DNA of 64,000 bases from Verrucomicrobiota bacterium (GTDB lineage Bacteria > Verrucomicrobiota > Verrucomicrobiia > Opitutales > Opitutaceae), in the NCBI GenBank assembly GCA_016871755.1, contig VHCJ01000001.1, positions 186,001-250,000 on the forward strand. The letters are read 5' to 3'. Made by a program: the position numbers and the translations under genes. The notes below the pieces were generated by a model. It saw only the letters and a program-made list of their open reading frames with translations, was not told where the DNA came from and ran no database searches. This document shows, piece by piece, positions 18,869 to 27,747 of this stretch. Position 1 is the first letter of the stretch. Each line of letters begins with the position of its first letter.

Positions 18869-19276
18869 TCAGTCCTCCGGGGTCACCAGCCGGAGCTTCG
18901 GGAAGTAGGTCCGGTACCTCGCCACATCGCGGGTCACCAGAGTGATGCCGGCATGTTCCGCGTGCGCGCCGATGTAGAAGTCGGGCAGCGGCGCGGTTCT
19001 TGCGCCACCGCCGCGCCGGTACGCGAGAAAAGCCCGGCTGGCCGCGAAGGCCGCCTCATAGGGCAGCGGTACCTTCTTGAAGAAGGGCGGCCGCAGCCAG
19101 TCATCCAGATCCTCCCGCCTGACGAAGCTGGAGGCCAGTTCGGCGTAGAGAATCGGGTTGATGATCACCGGGCCATCGGCCTGCGCCGCGCGGAACTGTC
19201 GCTCCGCCCACGGCCGCCACTTCGGATCGTGCGTCCCCAAATCGACCAAGACGTTCGTATCCAGCATCCAACTCAT
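18869..19276 (-). CDS. vapC: VapC-family PIN-domain toxin
   Basis: 135 residues. PIN-domain acidic residues are visible: MLDTNVLVDL (Asp at 6), the Glu in ILYAELASSF, and Asp residues in PLPDFYIGAHAEHAG and LVTRDVARY. These form the Mg-dependent RNase site. It starts 5 bases after the VapB gene stop, so the pair is one operon. VapC toxins cleave tRNA or rRNA when freed from VapB. Confidence 0.92.
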   Translation of the reverse strand: MSWMLDTNVLVDLGTHDPKWRPWAERQFRAAQADGPVIINPILYAELASSFVRREDLDDWLRPPFFKKVPLPYEAAFAASRAFLAYRRGGGARTAPLPDFYIGAHAEHAGITLVTRDVARYRTYFPKLRLVTPED

Positions 19277-19281
19277 CAGTC

Positions 19282-19503
19282 CTATCCGCGGGTCAGCTTC
19301 ATGAGCCGATCGGTGGTGACGCCCGGACGCAGCCGGGGGCGCTCGGCGAGCCAGGTCTCCACGGGACTCCGCTTCAGGCGCTTCGGCCTGAGCACCACCT
19401 GGTTGCCCTCGGTGACGAACTCCACCTGGGTCCCGGGTTTGAGTCCGAACCGGTGCCGGATTCGCTGGGGAATCGTGACCTGGCCTTTGCTCGTGATATT
19501 CAC
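19282..19503 (-). CDS. vapB: VapB-type AbrB/SpoVT antitoxin
   Basis: 73 residues beginning with the AbrB swapped-hairpin domain (KGQVTIPQRIRHRFGLKPGTQ), followed by a toxin-binding tail. It is first in the vapBC operon. Two direct repeats at 19508-19532 lie immediately upstream and probably are its own operators. Confidence 0.92.
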   Translation of the reverse strand: MNITSKGQVTIPQRIRHRFGLKPGTQVEFVTEGNQVVLRPKRLKRSPVETWLAERPRLRPGVTTDRLMKLTRG

Positions 19504-19507
19504 GCCA

Positions 19508-19532
19508 GCAGTATTACCAAGGGCAGTATTAC
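19508..19532 (-). promoter_or_regulatory. Direct repeats GTAATACTGC x2, vapBC operator
   Basis: Two identical 10-bp units, 15 bases start to start, within 30 bases of the vapB start. The spacing and location fit VapBC autoregulation. Assigned by position. Confidence 0.5.
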
Positions 19533-19581
19533 TTCAAGAGAAACCGGGACGGAGGCGCGCGGGCGCCACGACGCCGAAGAG

Positions 19582-19687
19582 GAGCGTCAGGCCTCGCACC
19601 TTGCCATGCCTCGACCCATCTCGCTCCAGAGGCCCCGCGCCGCGGCCGAAGCACCGACCGGACGACAAAGGACAAAGCCCGGGGTTC
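19582..19687. repeat. Hairpin repeat family, copy B
   Basis: Same length and interior as copy A (17114-17220), with degenerate ends: GAGCGTCAGGCCTCG on the left and CAAAGCCCGGGGTTC on the right. It retains GCCCCGCGCCG and GCCGAAGCACCGACC. Confidence 0.8.
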
Positions 19688-19715
19688 ACCCGATTTATCG
19701 GACAGTGATTCTGGG

Positions 19716-19835
19716 GTGAGTTGGTTCAGGTTGGATTCAACCGCGATTGGGCTGACGTAGCCACGGCTCGAGTAGAGCCGGATGCGGGTGTGGAAGCTCT
19801 CGATGTAGTCGAAGAACGCGTCGCGGGCGCGATGC
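19716..19835 (-). pseudogene. IS3-family transposase (OrfB) C-terminal fragment
   Basis: Minus-strand reading gives ARDAFFDYIESFHTRIRLYS followed by RGYVSPIAVESNLNQ. This is the conserved C-terminal end of IS3-family OrfB integrases (the helix after the DDE Glu plus the GY-SP motif). Only about 40 residues remain. The inner end abuts a duplicated piece of the amidohydrolase gene at 19813-19869. Confidence 0.75.
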
Positions 19836-19869
19836 CGGGTCAGCCGACCCGCCGGCCGTGACGGGCGAG
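19813..19869. repeat. Copy of the amidohydrolase gene's 3' end
   Basis: Matches 18714-18770 with two mismatches. It covers the last codons, the TGA and a few downstream bases of the amidohydrolase gene, now about 1.1 kb downstream beyond vapBC and fused to the IS3 fragment. Confidence 0.75.
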
Positions 19870-19874
19870 CGGGC

Positions 19875-20324
19875 TCAGGCGCCTTGCTCGGAAGGCGGCG
19901 ACTGCCAGCGCTCCTTCGGACCCTGCTTCTCCATCCACAGGCGCTCGGGCGGGATGCGGGCGTAGCCATATTTCGCGTAAAGACCATCGGCATTACGCGT
20001 CGCCAGGCACCAGCGGCGCACCGTCTGAAGGTCCGGGTGCCGCTCAAGCGCATCAAGCAGGCGGCGGGAAATGCCCTGACCGCGGAAGCGTTCCTCGACG
20101 AACACGTCGCACAGCCATGCGAAGGTGGCACGGTCCGTGACGACCCGCGCAAGCCCGATCGTCGCCCCGGTCTGGTCATCGATGGCGAGCGCCGTGATGC
20201 TGTTGCGCAGCGCCTCCGCCACGACCTCGCGCCGGATGCCCGGCGACCAGTAGGTGCCCGCGAGGATCCGATGGATCTGGTCGAGATCGGCGCGGGCGGG
20301 ATCGAGGGAGATGGTCACGGACAT
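19875..20324 (-). CDS. GNAT-family N-acetyltransferase
   Basis: 149 residues from ATG 20324; the frame extends upstream without support. GNAT motif A is clear: TFAWLCDVFVEERFRGQGIS with the acetyl-CoA-binding R-x-x-G-x-G/S, then a C-terminal DGLYAKYGYARI typical of motif B. The target amine is unknown. It sits between IS debris and hairpin repeats in the accessory zone. Confidence 0.88.
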   Translation of the reverse strand: MSVTISLDPARADLDQIHRILAGTYWSPGIRREVVAEALRNSITALAIDDQTGATIGLARVVTDRATFAWLCDVFVEERFRGQGISRRLLDALERHPDLQTVRRWCLATRNADGLYAKYGYARIPPERLWMEKQGPKERWQSPPSEQGA

Positions 20325-20408
20325 GGGCGATCGGACTCGCTCAGCGCCGCAGACACGCGCGTGCGCTGCCAAGATCGCAGTTCTCACCGGCGGGATGGCA
20401 CCGCGCCC

Positions 20409-20443
20409 CGGGCCTGGGCCCGGACCCGGGCCCGGGCCCGGGG
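20409..20443. repeat. GGGCCC-rich simple repeat
   Basis: A run of overlapping GGGCCC and CCCGGG units just upstream of hairpin copy C. It can fold on itself. No function is evident. Confidence 0.6.
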
Positions 20444-20454
20444 CGAGCGAAGAG

Positions 20455-20562
20455 GAGCGTCAGGCCTCGCACCTTGCCATTCCTCGACCGACCTCGCTCC
20501 CCCAAGAGCCGGTGCCGCGTACGAAGCACCCACCCGGCGGCACGGTGCAACGCTGAAACTCG
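20455..20562. repeat. Hairpin repeat family, copy C (degenerate)
   Basis: The left arm, GAGCGTCAGGCCTCG and CACCTTGCCATTCCTCGACC, matches copy B closely. The right half is more diverged (GAAGCACCCACC... GCTGAAACTC), so the terminal inverted repeat is weak. Confidence 0.7.
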
Positions 20563-20621
20563 GGATCTGAATCCGATCCTCCGGAGCCCCTCCACGCTCG
20601 ACTTGACCCCGCGTCCACTGA

Positions 20622-20638
20622 GTAATTACTGTAATTAC
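20622..20638 (+). promoter_or_regulatory. Tandem palindromes GTAATTAC, mazEF operator
   Basis: Two copies of the palindrome GTAATTAC separated by one T end at the base before the mazE ATG. This is a strong candidate for autoregulation by the antitoxin. Binding there would also block the ribosome-binding region. Confidence 0.5.
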
Positions 20639-20908
20639 ATGAAAACCCAGACACTCAAGATTGTGCGGATCGGCAATTCACGGGGCGTCCGCCTGCCGGC
20701 CGCTTGGATTTCCCACTATCGCCTCGGAGAACGTGTCATCGCCGAGGCACACCCCAAAGGCCTGTGGCTCCGACCTGCGTCCGATGCAGGCGCCTTGTCG
20801 TGGGAGGCGACCGCCCGAGCGATGGCCGCTGAGACTCGCACCCACGGCGATGAGTTCGCCGACCTCGAGGTTGCTGCGACCGACGGCCTTGACTCCCTCG
20901 ACCGATGA
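20639..20908 (+). CDS. mazE: MazE-type AbrB-family antitoxin
   Basis: 89 residues from ATG 20639. The N-terminus LKIVRIGNSRGVRLPAAWIS is the MazE/AbrB DNA-binding hairpin, and the acidic C-terminus is the toxin-blocking tail. Its stop overlaps the MazF start (ATGA), so the two are translationally coupled. Confidence 0.9.
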   Translation: MKTQTLKIVRIGNSRGVRLPAAWISHYRLGERVIAEAHPKGLWLRPASDAGALSWEATARAMAAETRTHGDEFADLEVAATDGLDSLDR

Positions 20909-21243
20909 TCAGGGGCACGCCGTCACGTTACGGAGTTTATCTCGCCGCGCTTGATCCGACGATCGGAGGCAAACTTGCCAAGGCTCGCCCGGTGGTCGTC
21001 GTCAGCCTTGATGCCCTCAATCGTCACCTCGAAACCGTGGTGGTGTGTCCGCTCACCACAAGTCTCCACCCCGCATGGCGCACCCGGCTGCCGGTCACCT
21101 GCGCCGGCCAGTCGGCCGAGATCGCCGTCGATCAGATCCGCACGATCAGCACCCAGCGCCTGATGAAGAAGGTCGACACCCTCTCCGCCAGTCACGCCGC
21201 CCAGCTTCGCGGCCTGCTGGCCGAAATGTACGCCGAGCCGTAA
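20905..21243 (+). CDS. mazF: MazF-family endoribonuclease toxin
   Basis: 112 residues from ATG 20905. It has the PemK/MazF fold: YGVYLAALDP near the start, KARPVVVVSLDALN, VVVCPLTTS, a basic R-T-R-L strand and DQIRTISTQRLMKK. MazF cuts single-stranded RNA at short motifs. It is intact, with all the expected conserved strands, and paired with the MazE gene upstream. Confidence 0.93.
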   Translation: MIRGTPSRYGVYLAALDPTIGGKLAKARPVVVVSLDALNRHLETVVVCPLTTSLHPAWRTRLPVTCAGQSAEIAVDQIRTISTQRLMKKVDTLSASHAAQLRGLLAEMYAEP

Positions 21244-21261
21244 GCCGCTGGAAACGCCGGC

Positions 21262-21472
21262 GAGGGTCAGGCTTTGCTCCGTGACATCCGCCGACCGGCC
21301 TCTCCCCCCCCCCCCCCCCAAAAAAACCCCCCCCCCCCCCACCCCCCCCCCCCCCCCCCACAACCCCCCCCCCCCCCCCCCCCCCCCCCCGCCCACCCCC
21401 CCCCCCCCCAAAAAAAAACCCGCGCCCCAACCGAAGCACCGACCCGACTGCAAAGTGCCCAGCCCGACCCTC
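21262..21472. repeat. Hairpin repeat family, copy D, interrupted
   Basis: The left end GAGGGTCAGGCTTTG and right end GCCCGACCCTC match copy A, as does the CCGAAGCACCGACCCGACTGCAAAG part. The centre is replaced by the homopolymer tract 21304-21422. Apart from this repeat, the 21244-21612 gap has no gene. Confidence 0.75.
21304..21422. other. C/A homopolymer tract of about 119 bp, possible assembly artefact
   Basis: Almost only runs of C, with two A runs and rare single A or G. It sits exactly at the loop position of hairpin copy D. On the other strand it is poly-G, the typical no-signal call of two-colour sequencers when polymerase fails at a strong hairpin. It could also be a true simple repeat. 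Confidence 0.6.
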
Positions 21473-21612
21473 GGGATCTGCCGCTCGATCCACGCAGCCG
21501 CCGCATCGTTCTCCCCATCACCGAGTCGATCCACGCAGCGCCGCTTCACTCCACGTGACGTCCGCGCCGCCTACCCGCCGGTCGGGGCACCCCTACTCTT
21601 CCCCCACCCACC

Positions 21613-22527
21613 ATGTCCTCCTCCTTCATGAACCCTGACCAGAACGTCTCCATCCTCGGCACGGCGGTCGTCCCGTGGACGCCCCGCTATGATTTCGACG
21701 AACCCGTCTTCCGCCGGCAAGTGCACCTGCTCGGGCGCACCCTGACCAAGCACCTCTACATCTTCGGCACCGCCGGCGAGGGGTACGCCGTGTCGGAGTC
21801 CCAATTCGACGAAGTCACCTGTTCCTTCTGGTCGAGTTCCCAGGAGGTGGGCGTCGTGCCGATGGTGGGGCTGATCTCACTGTCGCTGCCCACCATTCTC
21901 TCGCGCATCGAGCGGAGTCACGCTCTGGGGTTCCGGCGCTTCCAGCTTTCCCTCCCGTCCTGGGGTGCGCTCAACGACCGCGAGGTCGACGTCTTCTTCG
22001 CCGAGACCTGCGGGCGCTTCCCGGACTGCGTCTTCCACCACTACAATCTGATGCGCACGAAGCGGCTGCTCACCTCCGTGGAGTACCGCCGCCTCGCCGA
22101 CGCCCATCCCAACCTCATTGCGGTGAAGAACAGCACCTCGGACCCTGCGGTGATCGCGGACCTGATGACCCTCACGCCGCGGCTGCGCTTCTTCATCACG
22201 GAAATGGGTTATGCCATCGCGCGCCGCACGCACGACGTCGGCCTGCTGATCTCGCTGGCCTCGGTGAATCCGGGGCAGGCCCACGCCTTCGTGGCCGGCG
22301 ACGACGCCCGCCGGACCGCCGATGTCGCCGACTTCGCCGCCATGGGCGCCACGCTCCGCGAACTCTCGACCGGCCGTTACCACATCGACGGCGCCTTCGA
22401 CAAAATGCTGTACCGGATCTCCGACCGCTCGTTTCCGCTCCGCCTGCTCCCGCCGTACGCGAGCGCGACGGAGGACGACTTCGAGCAGTTCCTCGGCGCC
22501 CTCCCGCCGCGCTGGCGCCTGGCGTGA
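21613..22527 (+). CDS. DapA/NanA-family (dihydrodipicolinate synthase-like) aldolase
   Basis: 304 residues from ATG 21613; an internal ATG at 21628 is possible. TIM barrel of the class I pyruvate aldolases: GTAGEGYAVSESQFDEV replaces the G-T-T/S-G-E motif, FHHYNLMRTKRLLTS holds the Tyr region, and LIAVKNSTSDP contains the Schiff-base Lys. The family covers DHDPS, sialic-acid lyase and keto-sugar-acid aldolases; the substrate cannot be told. It is not in an operon. The sialidase-like gene 13 kb away is a possible but unproven partner. Confidence 0.82.
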   Translation: MSSSFMNPDQNVSILGTAVVPWTPRYDFDEPVFRRQVHLLGRTLTKHLYIFGTAGEGYAVSESQFDEVTCSFWSSSQEVGVVPMVGLISLSLPTILSRIERSHALGFRRFQLSLPSWGALNDREVDVFFAETCGRFPDCVFHHYNLMRTKRLLTSVEYRRLADAHPNLIAVKNSTSDPAVIADLMTLTPRLRFFITEMGYAIARRTHDVGLLISLASVNPGQAHAFVAGDDARRTADVADFAAMGATLRELSTGRYHIDGAFDKMLYRISDRSFPLRLLPPYASATEDDFEQFLGALPPRWRLA

Positions 22528-22560
22528 GCTGACGACGGGGAGAGGGTCCGCAACGGTCTT

Positions 22561-23726
<1,166 letters not shown>

Positions 23727-23735
<9 letters not shown>

Positions 23736-23785
23736 GCTTCGTCCTCTGTCGTCCGCCCCGCGGCTCTGACGCCACGCATGGGAAG
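23727..23785. repeat. Hairpin repeat family, diverged reverse-orientation fragment
   Basis: TTAGGCTTCGTCCTCTGTCG matches the complement of the right arm of copy A (GGCTTTGTCCTTTGTCG). The following CGCGGCTCTGACGC and GGGAAGGCTGGCA resemble its interior. Similarity is limited. Confidence 0.4.
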
Positions 23786-23842
23786 GCTGGCACCGCCCGC
23801 CGTCGACGTCGGGCTTTACTGCCGCGCCGCCTTGGCTTTTCG

Positions 23843-24424
23843 CTAACGCGACCCGGCCGCCGGCGTGCGGCGGACCATCCGGAGGAGCGATTCCTCCGGG
23901 TTGAGCCGCGACACCTCGGCGAGGTCGAGCCAAGCGAGGGCGTGCGATTCGTCGCTCACCGCAAGCGGCGCATCGGCGGAGGCTTCAGACAGGAAGCGCA
24001 CGTCGAAGTGGATGTGCGCGGGCTCCTGGCCGCGCGCCGGAATGCCGTGCGCATCAAGGTCGAAGATCTCCGCAGTCACCAGTCGCACGTCAGCGAGGCC
24101 GCTCTCCTCCCGCGCCTCCCGCAGGGCCACCGCCGCCAGATCTTCCTCACCGTCGGCATGGCCGCCGAGCTGCAGCCACTTGCCAAGCTTGCGGTGATGG
24201 GTGAGCAGCGTGCGGCGACGGGCGGGGTCGACGACCCAGGCTGAGCCCGTGAGGTGACCGTCCCGACACGTGCGCCAGAGGCAGTCGGGGTGCGCGTCGA
24301 TGAACGCCAGCATGCGCCGCGCCGTCTCCGCCTGTTCCGCGGAGGGTGCCCGGTCCGCGTACGCGGCAATCAAGGCCCGCGCCGCCGCGGGCGAGCCGGT
24401 GGAGGCGTCAGCGCCAGAGTTCAT
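23843..24424 (-). CDS. NUDIX hydrolase
   Basis: 193 residues from ATG 24424, overlapping the LOG gene end by 17 bases. The NUDIX box GGHADGEEDLAAVALREAREESG is split over residues 85-107 (G-x5-E-x7-REUxEExGU). Flanking strands resemble the ADP-ribose/8-oxo-dGTP branch. It probably hydrolyses a nucleoside diphosphate derivative. Overlap with the LOG gene implies co-expression, so the two may clean or salvage nucleotides together. Confidence 0.9.
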   Translation of the reverse strand: MNSGADASTGSPAAARALIAAYADRAPSAEQAETARRMLAFIDAHPDCLWRTCRDGHLTGSAWVVDPARRRTLLTHHRKLGKWLQLGGHADGEEDLAAVALREAREESGLADVRLVTAEIFDLDAHGIPARGQEPAHIHFDVRFLSEASADAPLAVSDESHALAWLDLAEVSRLNPEESLLRMVRRTPAAGSR

Positions 24425-24980
24425 CGGCCGTGAAGGGTCGGGGCGCTTCCAGCAGCGGCCAGATGTCATCAACGGTGTCGGCGACCGTGATCAGGTCCGA
24501 CAGCCCGGGCGACTTGAACCGCTCCTCCACCATCCGCCCAAAGAAGCGCAGGAGGTCGTCGTAGAATCCATCCTGATTCAGCAGCACCACCGGCTTCGGC
24601 AGCCGGTTGAGGTAGCGCAGCGTCATGACCTCCGTGAGTTCCTCGAGTGTGCCGATTCCGCCCGGCAGGGTGACGAAGCCGTGCGCCCGCTCCTCCATCA
24701 GCCGCTTGCGGTCGCGCATGGTCGTTACCGTGAGGAGTTCATCCGCCTCGTGGTACGCCAGTTCCCGCTCCTTCATGAATTCCGGGATCACCCCCACGAC
24801 GTAGCCGCCGGTCTGCTTCACGCTCCGCGCCACCGAGCCCATCAGCCCCGCGTGACCGCCCCCGTAGACCAGCCCCCAGCCCCGCTCAACCATCCCCCGA
24901 CCCAGTTGCTCCGCCGCGGAATAATACTTCGGATCCAGCGTACGGCTGGAGCCACAGTAGACGCAGAGGAGCTTGTGCAT
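24408..24980 (-). CDS. LOG-family nucleoside 5'-monophosphate phosphoribohydrolase
   Basis: 190 residues. It starts with LLCVYCGSS, has GLVYGGGHAGLMGSVA, the catalytic MRDRKRLMEERAHGFVTLPG span and the PGGIGTLEELTE motif of the LOG/YvdD family, once annotated as lysine decarboxylase. It releases ribose 5-phosphate and a free base from nucleotides, including cytokinin precursors. It is first in a two-gene unit with the NUDIX hydrolase downstream. Confidence 0.93.
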   Translation of the reverse strand: MHKLLCVYCGSSRTLDPKYYSAAEQLGRGMVERGWGLVYGGGHAGLMGSVARSVKQTGGYVVGVIPEFMKERELAYHEADELLTVTTMRDRKRLMEERAHGFVTLPGGIGTLEELTEVMTLRYLNRLPKPVVLLNQDGFYDDLLRFFGRMVEERFKSPGLSDLITVADTVDDIWPLLEAPRPFTADELWR

Positions 24981-25158
24981 GGGCGGAATCGACGATGGGA
25001 CCGCCCAATCGGAAAATCAATCCGCCGTCACCCGGCATGACCTGAACTGTCGCGAGTGCCCTTGAACTCGGGGTCATGCCGCCCTCCTGCAGCGGCCCCG
25101 GCACGCGAGTCCGCGGGCCATGCGATCAGGGAGCGTCCTGCAGTTGAAGCGGTAGCCG

Positions 25159-25488
25159 TCAGACCACTTCCACCAAACGGCTGCCCTGGCTGACCAACTG
25201 CACAATGCCGGCTAGGCGCGGCTCGAGCCACGCCCGGAGCGCCCGGGTCGATGCATTGCCCACGCGCAGCCAGACCACGGTCGGGCCGGCGCGCGTTTGC
25301 TGGGAACGCACCGCAAAGTCCTCGTCCTTTGTGAAGATCACCGCGCTCGTTTGCAGCGCATACGCCCAAATCGCGCTGTCCCGCGCTTCCCTCAAGCCGA
25401 CCTCCCGCACCGCCTTCGCCTCATGTCCCTGCTCCCGGAGCCAGATCGCCAACGCGGGCGGCAGTTGGGCATCGATCAGGATCCTCAT
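25159..25488 (-). CDS. DUF5615 PIN-like protein (toxin partner)
   Basis: 109 residues from ATG 25488. The start MRILIDAQLPPALAIWLREQGH and the later IFTKDEDF are the DUF5615/Mut7-C-like PIN signature with conserved Asp residues for metal-dependent nuclease action. Its start overlaps the stop of the DUF433 gene. DUF433-DUF5615 pairs are widespread and look like type II toxin-antitoxin modules. Confidence 0.88.
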   Translation of the reverse strand: MRILIDAQLPPALAIWLREQGHEAKAVREVGLREARDSAIWAYALQTSAVIFTKDEDFAVRSQQTRAGPTVVWLRVGNASTRALRAWLEPRLAGIVQLVSQGSRLVEVV

Positions 25489-25712
25489 CTCGCCAGCGAA
25501 AGAACGGCGTGATCAACTTGGGTCGCCGCGTACTCCAAGCACGCCCGGATGTCGCCGGTTTCCAAGTCCGGAAAGTCCTCCAGAATCGTCTGCTCGGATT
25601 CCCCGGCCGCCAGCATGTCGAGCACATCCTTGACGCGAATGCGCATGCCCCGAACACAAGGCCGACCGCCGCACTGATTCGGGTCAAAGGTGATTCGGTG
25701 CAGCTGACTCAT
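25485..25712 (-). CDS. DUF433 protein (antitoxin partner)
   Basis: 75 residues. RITFDPNQCGGRPCVRGMRI is the DUF433 start, followed by VKDVLDMLAAGESEQTILEDFPDL (winged HTH) and DIRACLEYAA. It is the upstream gene of the DUF433-DUF5615 pair and probably represses it. The pair overlaps by 4 bases. Confidence 0.9.
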   Translation of the reverse strand: MSQLHRITFDPNQCGGRPCVRGMRIRVKDVLDMLAAGESEQTILEDFPDLETGDIRACLEYAATQVDHAVLSLAR

Positions 25713-25966
25713 GCCAAGATGCTACAGCGGGCCACGGCGGCTGCAAGTCCGCCCTAGCAACCGGCGAAGCGTTCCCTTCCGCCGCATCCCTCCGCGAAGG
25801 CTGGCCCGCAGCCATGAGGCCGCCGCACCGGGGACGGCAGGCGGTACCGACGATCGACCCCAGGCACGTCACGTTTCCCCGTCGCGTCAGGCGGTCGCGA
25901 ACGGCCTGTGCATGCCACCCGTGCACCGCGAGCCTCGTCGCCGTGAGATGCACCGTTTGGGTTGCG

Positions 25967-26887
25967 ATGAGACTAACTCTCATTCTCATCTGGGAAATGA
26001 GCTTTCGTGCATGGGTAACGGCGGTTTTCTGGGCGACCCTCGGCCTTGCAACGGCGCACGCTCGTCTGTCGGTCGGAGAACTGGTGGTGGCGCTCAAGCC
26101 GGACAAGAATCCCGATGCCATGCTGGCGGAGCAGCGGGCGCTGGAGGGATTCCTCAGCGAGCGGCTCGGGGGCAAGGTCCGGGTCATCGTCCCGCTGTCC
26201 ACCGCAGTGATCGTGGAAGGCTTTGCCAACGGCACGATCGATCTCGGCTACCTGTCGGCCACGGACTTGGCGCGGATTCGCACGCAGGGGAGCGCCACGC
26301 TGCTGCTCGCCGGGGAATTCGCCGGCGGCAAGACCAGCTACCGGAGCTACTGGCTGACGCTGCGTGACAAGCCTTACACCGCCATCGACCAACTGCGGGG
26401 CAAGCCGGTGGCCTTCGCCAGCCGCACCAGCACGTCCGGCTTCCTGATCCCGCTCCTCGATCTGCACCAGCGCGGGCTGGTGGGTGACGACGCGGCCCTC
26501 GAGCCGTTCTTCGGCAAGGGCAACGTCCTCTTCGGCGTCGGGTACGTCTCCGCGGTCGAGCGCGTGCTCTCCGGCGACGCCGAGGCCGCGGCGGTGAGCG
26601 ACTACGTGTTCGATCAGGACAAGCACCTGAGCGCCGAGCAGCGCGCCCGGCTGCGGGTACTGCAGAGTCAGGGACCGGTCCCGAGCCATGTCCTCGCCGT
26701 GCGCGCCACGCTGCCAGCCGCCGACCAAGACACGGTGCGCGCCGCGCTGCTGGCGCTGAACGAGACCCCGCACACGACGCTGCGCGACCGCGTCTTCACG
26801 ACGAAGCTCGTGCCCGTCCCGGCCGACGAGCACCTCCGTCCGCTCGCGGCGGCGCTGCCGCTCGCCCAGCGCGCCCTCGCCCGGTGA
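25967..26887 (+). CDS. phnD: PhnD-like phosphate/phosphonate ABC transporter binding protein
   Basis: 306 residues from ATG 25967; ATG 25997 gives a cleaner signal peptide (cut near AHA-RL). After the signal: LVVALKPDKNPDAM, LEGFLSERLG, DLGYLSATDLARI, FASRTSTSGFLIPLLDL and AAAVSDYVFDQ, the PhnD/PtxB type II binding-protein pattern. It captures a phosphorus oxyanion or phosphonate in the periplasm. It is first of three coupled genes (GTGA to the ATPase). An AGACTAACTCTCATTCTCAT stretch over the start is AT-richer and might be an operator. Confidence 0.85.
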   Translation: MRLTLILIWEMSFRAWVTAVFWATLGLATAHARLSVGELVVALKPDKNPDAMLAEQRALEGFLSERLGGKVRVIVPLSTAVIVEGFANGTIDLGYLSATDLARIRTQGSATLLLAGEFAGGKTSYRSYWLTLRDKPYTAIDQLRGKPVAFASRTSTSGFLIPLLDLHQRGLVGDDAALEPFFGKGNVLFGVGYVSAVERVLSGDAEAAAVSDYVFDQDKHLSAEQRARLRVLQSQGPVPSHVLAVRATLPAADQDTVRAALLALNETPHTTLRDRVFTTKLVPVPADEHLRPLAAALPLAQRALAR

Positions 26888-27747
26888 ACCGCCGCGCTTC
26901 CCCGACCTCCCCGGCTGCGGACGCGGGCTCCGCCGCGACGCACACCCCGGCCCCAACCTCCACCGCAAGCGCGGCGTCGTTCGCCAGCGTGCCCTCGGCC
27001 GCGGTGCCTTCCGCAGCGGCGGCGTCCACGCGCGCCACGGCCCGTTCCGACGACGCGCACATCCTGGTTTCCGGTCTCGGCGTCCGTCGCGCGGAGCGCT
27101 GGCTCTTCCACGATCTGACTCTCACCGTCCCTCGCGGTGCCTTCGTCGCGATCGTCGGCCCCTCCGGCGCCGGGAAATCCACGCTGCTCGCCTGCCTCGC
27201 CGGCGCGCTGGCTCCGGGCGAGGGCGAAATCCGGTTCCGCGAACGCAGCGGGCGCCTCGTCGCACCGGAGCACTGCCGCCCCCGGATCGGCTGCGTCTTC
27301 CAGCGGTTGCTGCTGGTGGAAAACAGCAGCGTCCTCGCCAACGTGCTCTGCGGACGGCTTGGTCGGCACCGTTGGTGGCAAACGCTCTTCGGGGCGCCCC
27401 GGGCCGAGCGCGAGGCGGCCTTCGCCATCGTGGCCGACCTCGGACTCGCCCCCCACACGCACCGCTGGGTTGCGGAACTGTCCGGCGGCGAACAGCAGCG
27501 CACCGCGATCGCGCGGGCACTGTTCCAGGAACCCGACCTCTACCTCGCCGACGAACCGATCTCGAATCTCGACACCTACCTCACCGGCCGCGTGCTCGGC
27601 CGACTGCGGCAGGAGGCCGCGCAGCAGGGCCGGACCGTCTTCTGCGTGCTGCATGATCCCACCTTGGTGGATCGCTTCGCCGACCTCGTGGTCAGCATCG
27701 ATCCCACCGACCCGCACGGGTGGCGCGTCCGCCCGGTCCGCCGATGA
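26884..27747 (+). CDS. phnC: PhnC-like ABC transporter ATPase
   Basis: 287 residues from GTG 26884. The first ~58 residues are an Ala/Ser/Thr/Pro-rich extension not found in PhnC. The ABC domain then has Walker A GPSGAGKSTLL, Q-loop CVFQRLLL, signature LSGGEQQRTAIARAL, Walker B LYLADEPISNLD and the H-loop His in VLHDPTLVDRF. It powers uptake with the permease downstream. Confidence 0.9.
   Translation: MNRRASPTSPAADAGSAATHTPAPTSTASAASFASVPSAAVPSAAAASTRATARSDDAHILVSGLGVRRAERWLFHDLTLTVPRGAFVAIVGPSGAGKSTLLACLAGALAPGEGEIRFRERSGRLVAPEHCRPRIGCVFQRLLLVENSSVLANVLCGRLGRHRWWQTLFGAPRAEREAAFAIVADLGLAPHTHRWVAELSGGEQQRTAIARALFQEPDLYLADEPISNLDTYLTGRVLGRLRQEAAQQGRTVFCVLHDPTLVDRFADLVVSIDPTDPHGWRVRPVRR

Noticed and set aside
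17114-21472. CRISPR array from the repeated hairpins
   Set aside because: Copies are ~107 bp, irregularly spaced by 0.7-2.4 kb, and separated by genes, not by spacers; no cas genes are present.
21274-21631. Proline-rich or glycine-rich proteins encoded by the C/A tract
   Set aside because: Homopolymer translation only; the tract is probably an artefact within a repeat.
24408-25712. A defence island from LOG, NUDIX, DUF433 and DUF5615 genes
   Set aside because: No effector with helicase, nuclease-STAND, TIR or cyclase domains; these are common housekeeping or toxin-antitoxin families.
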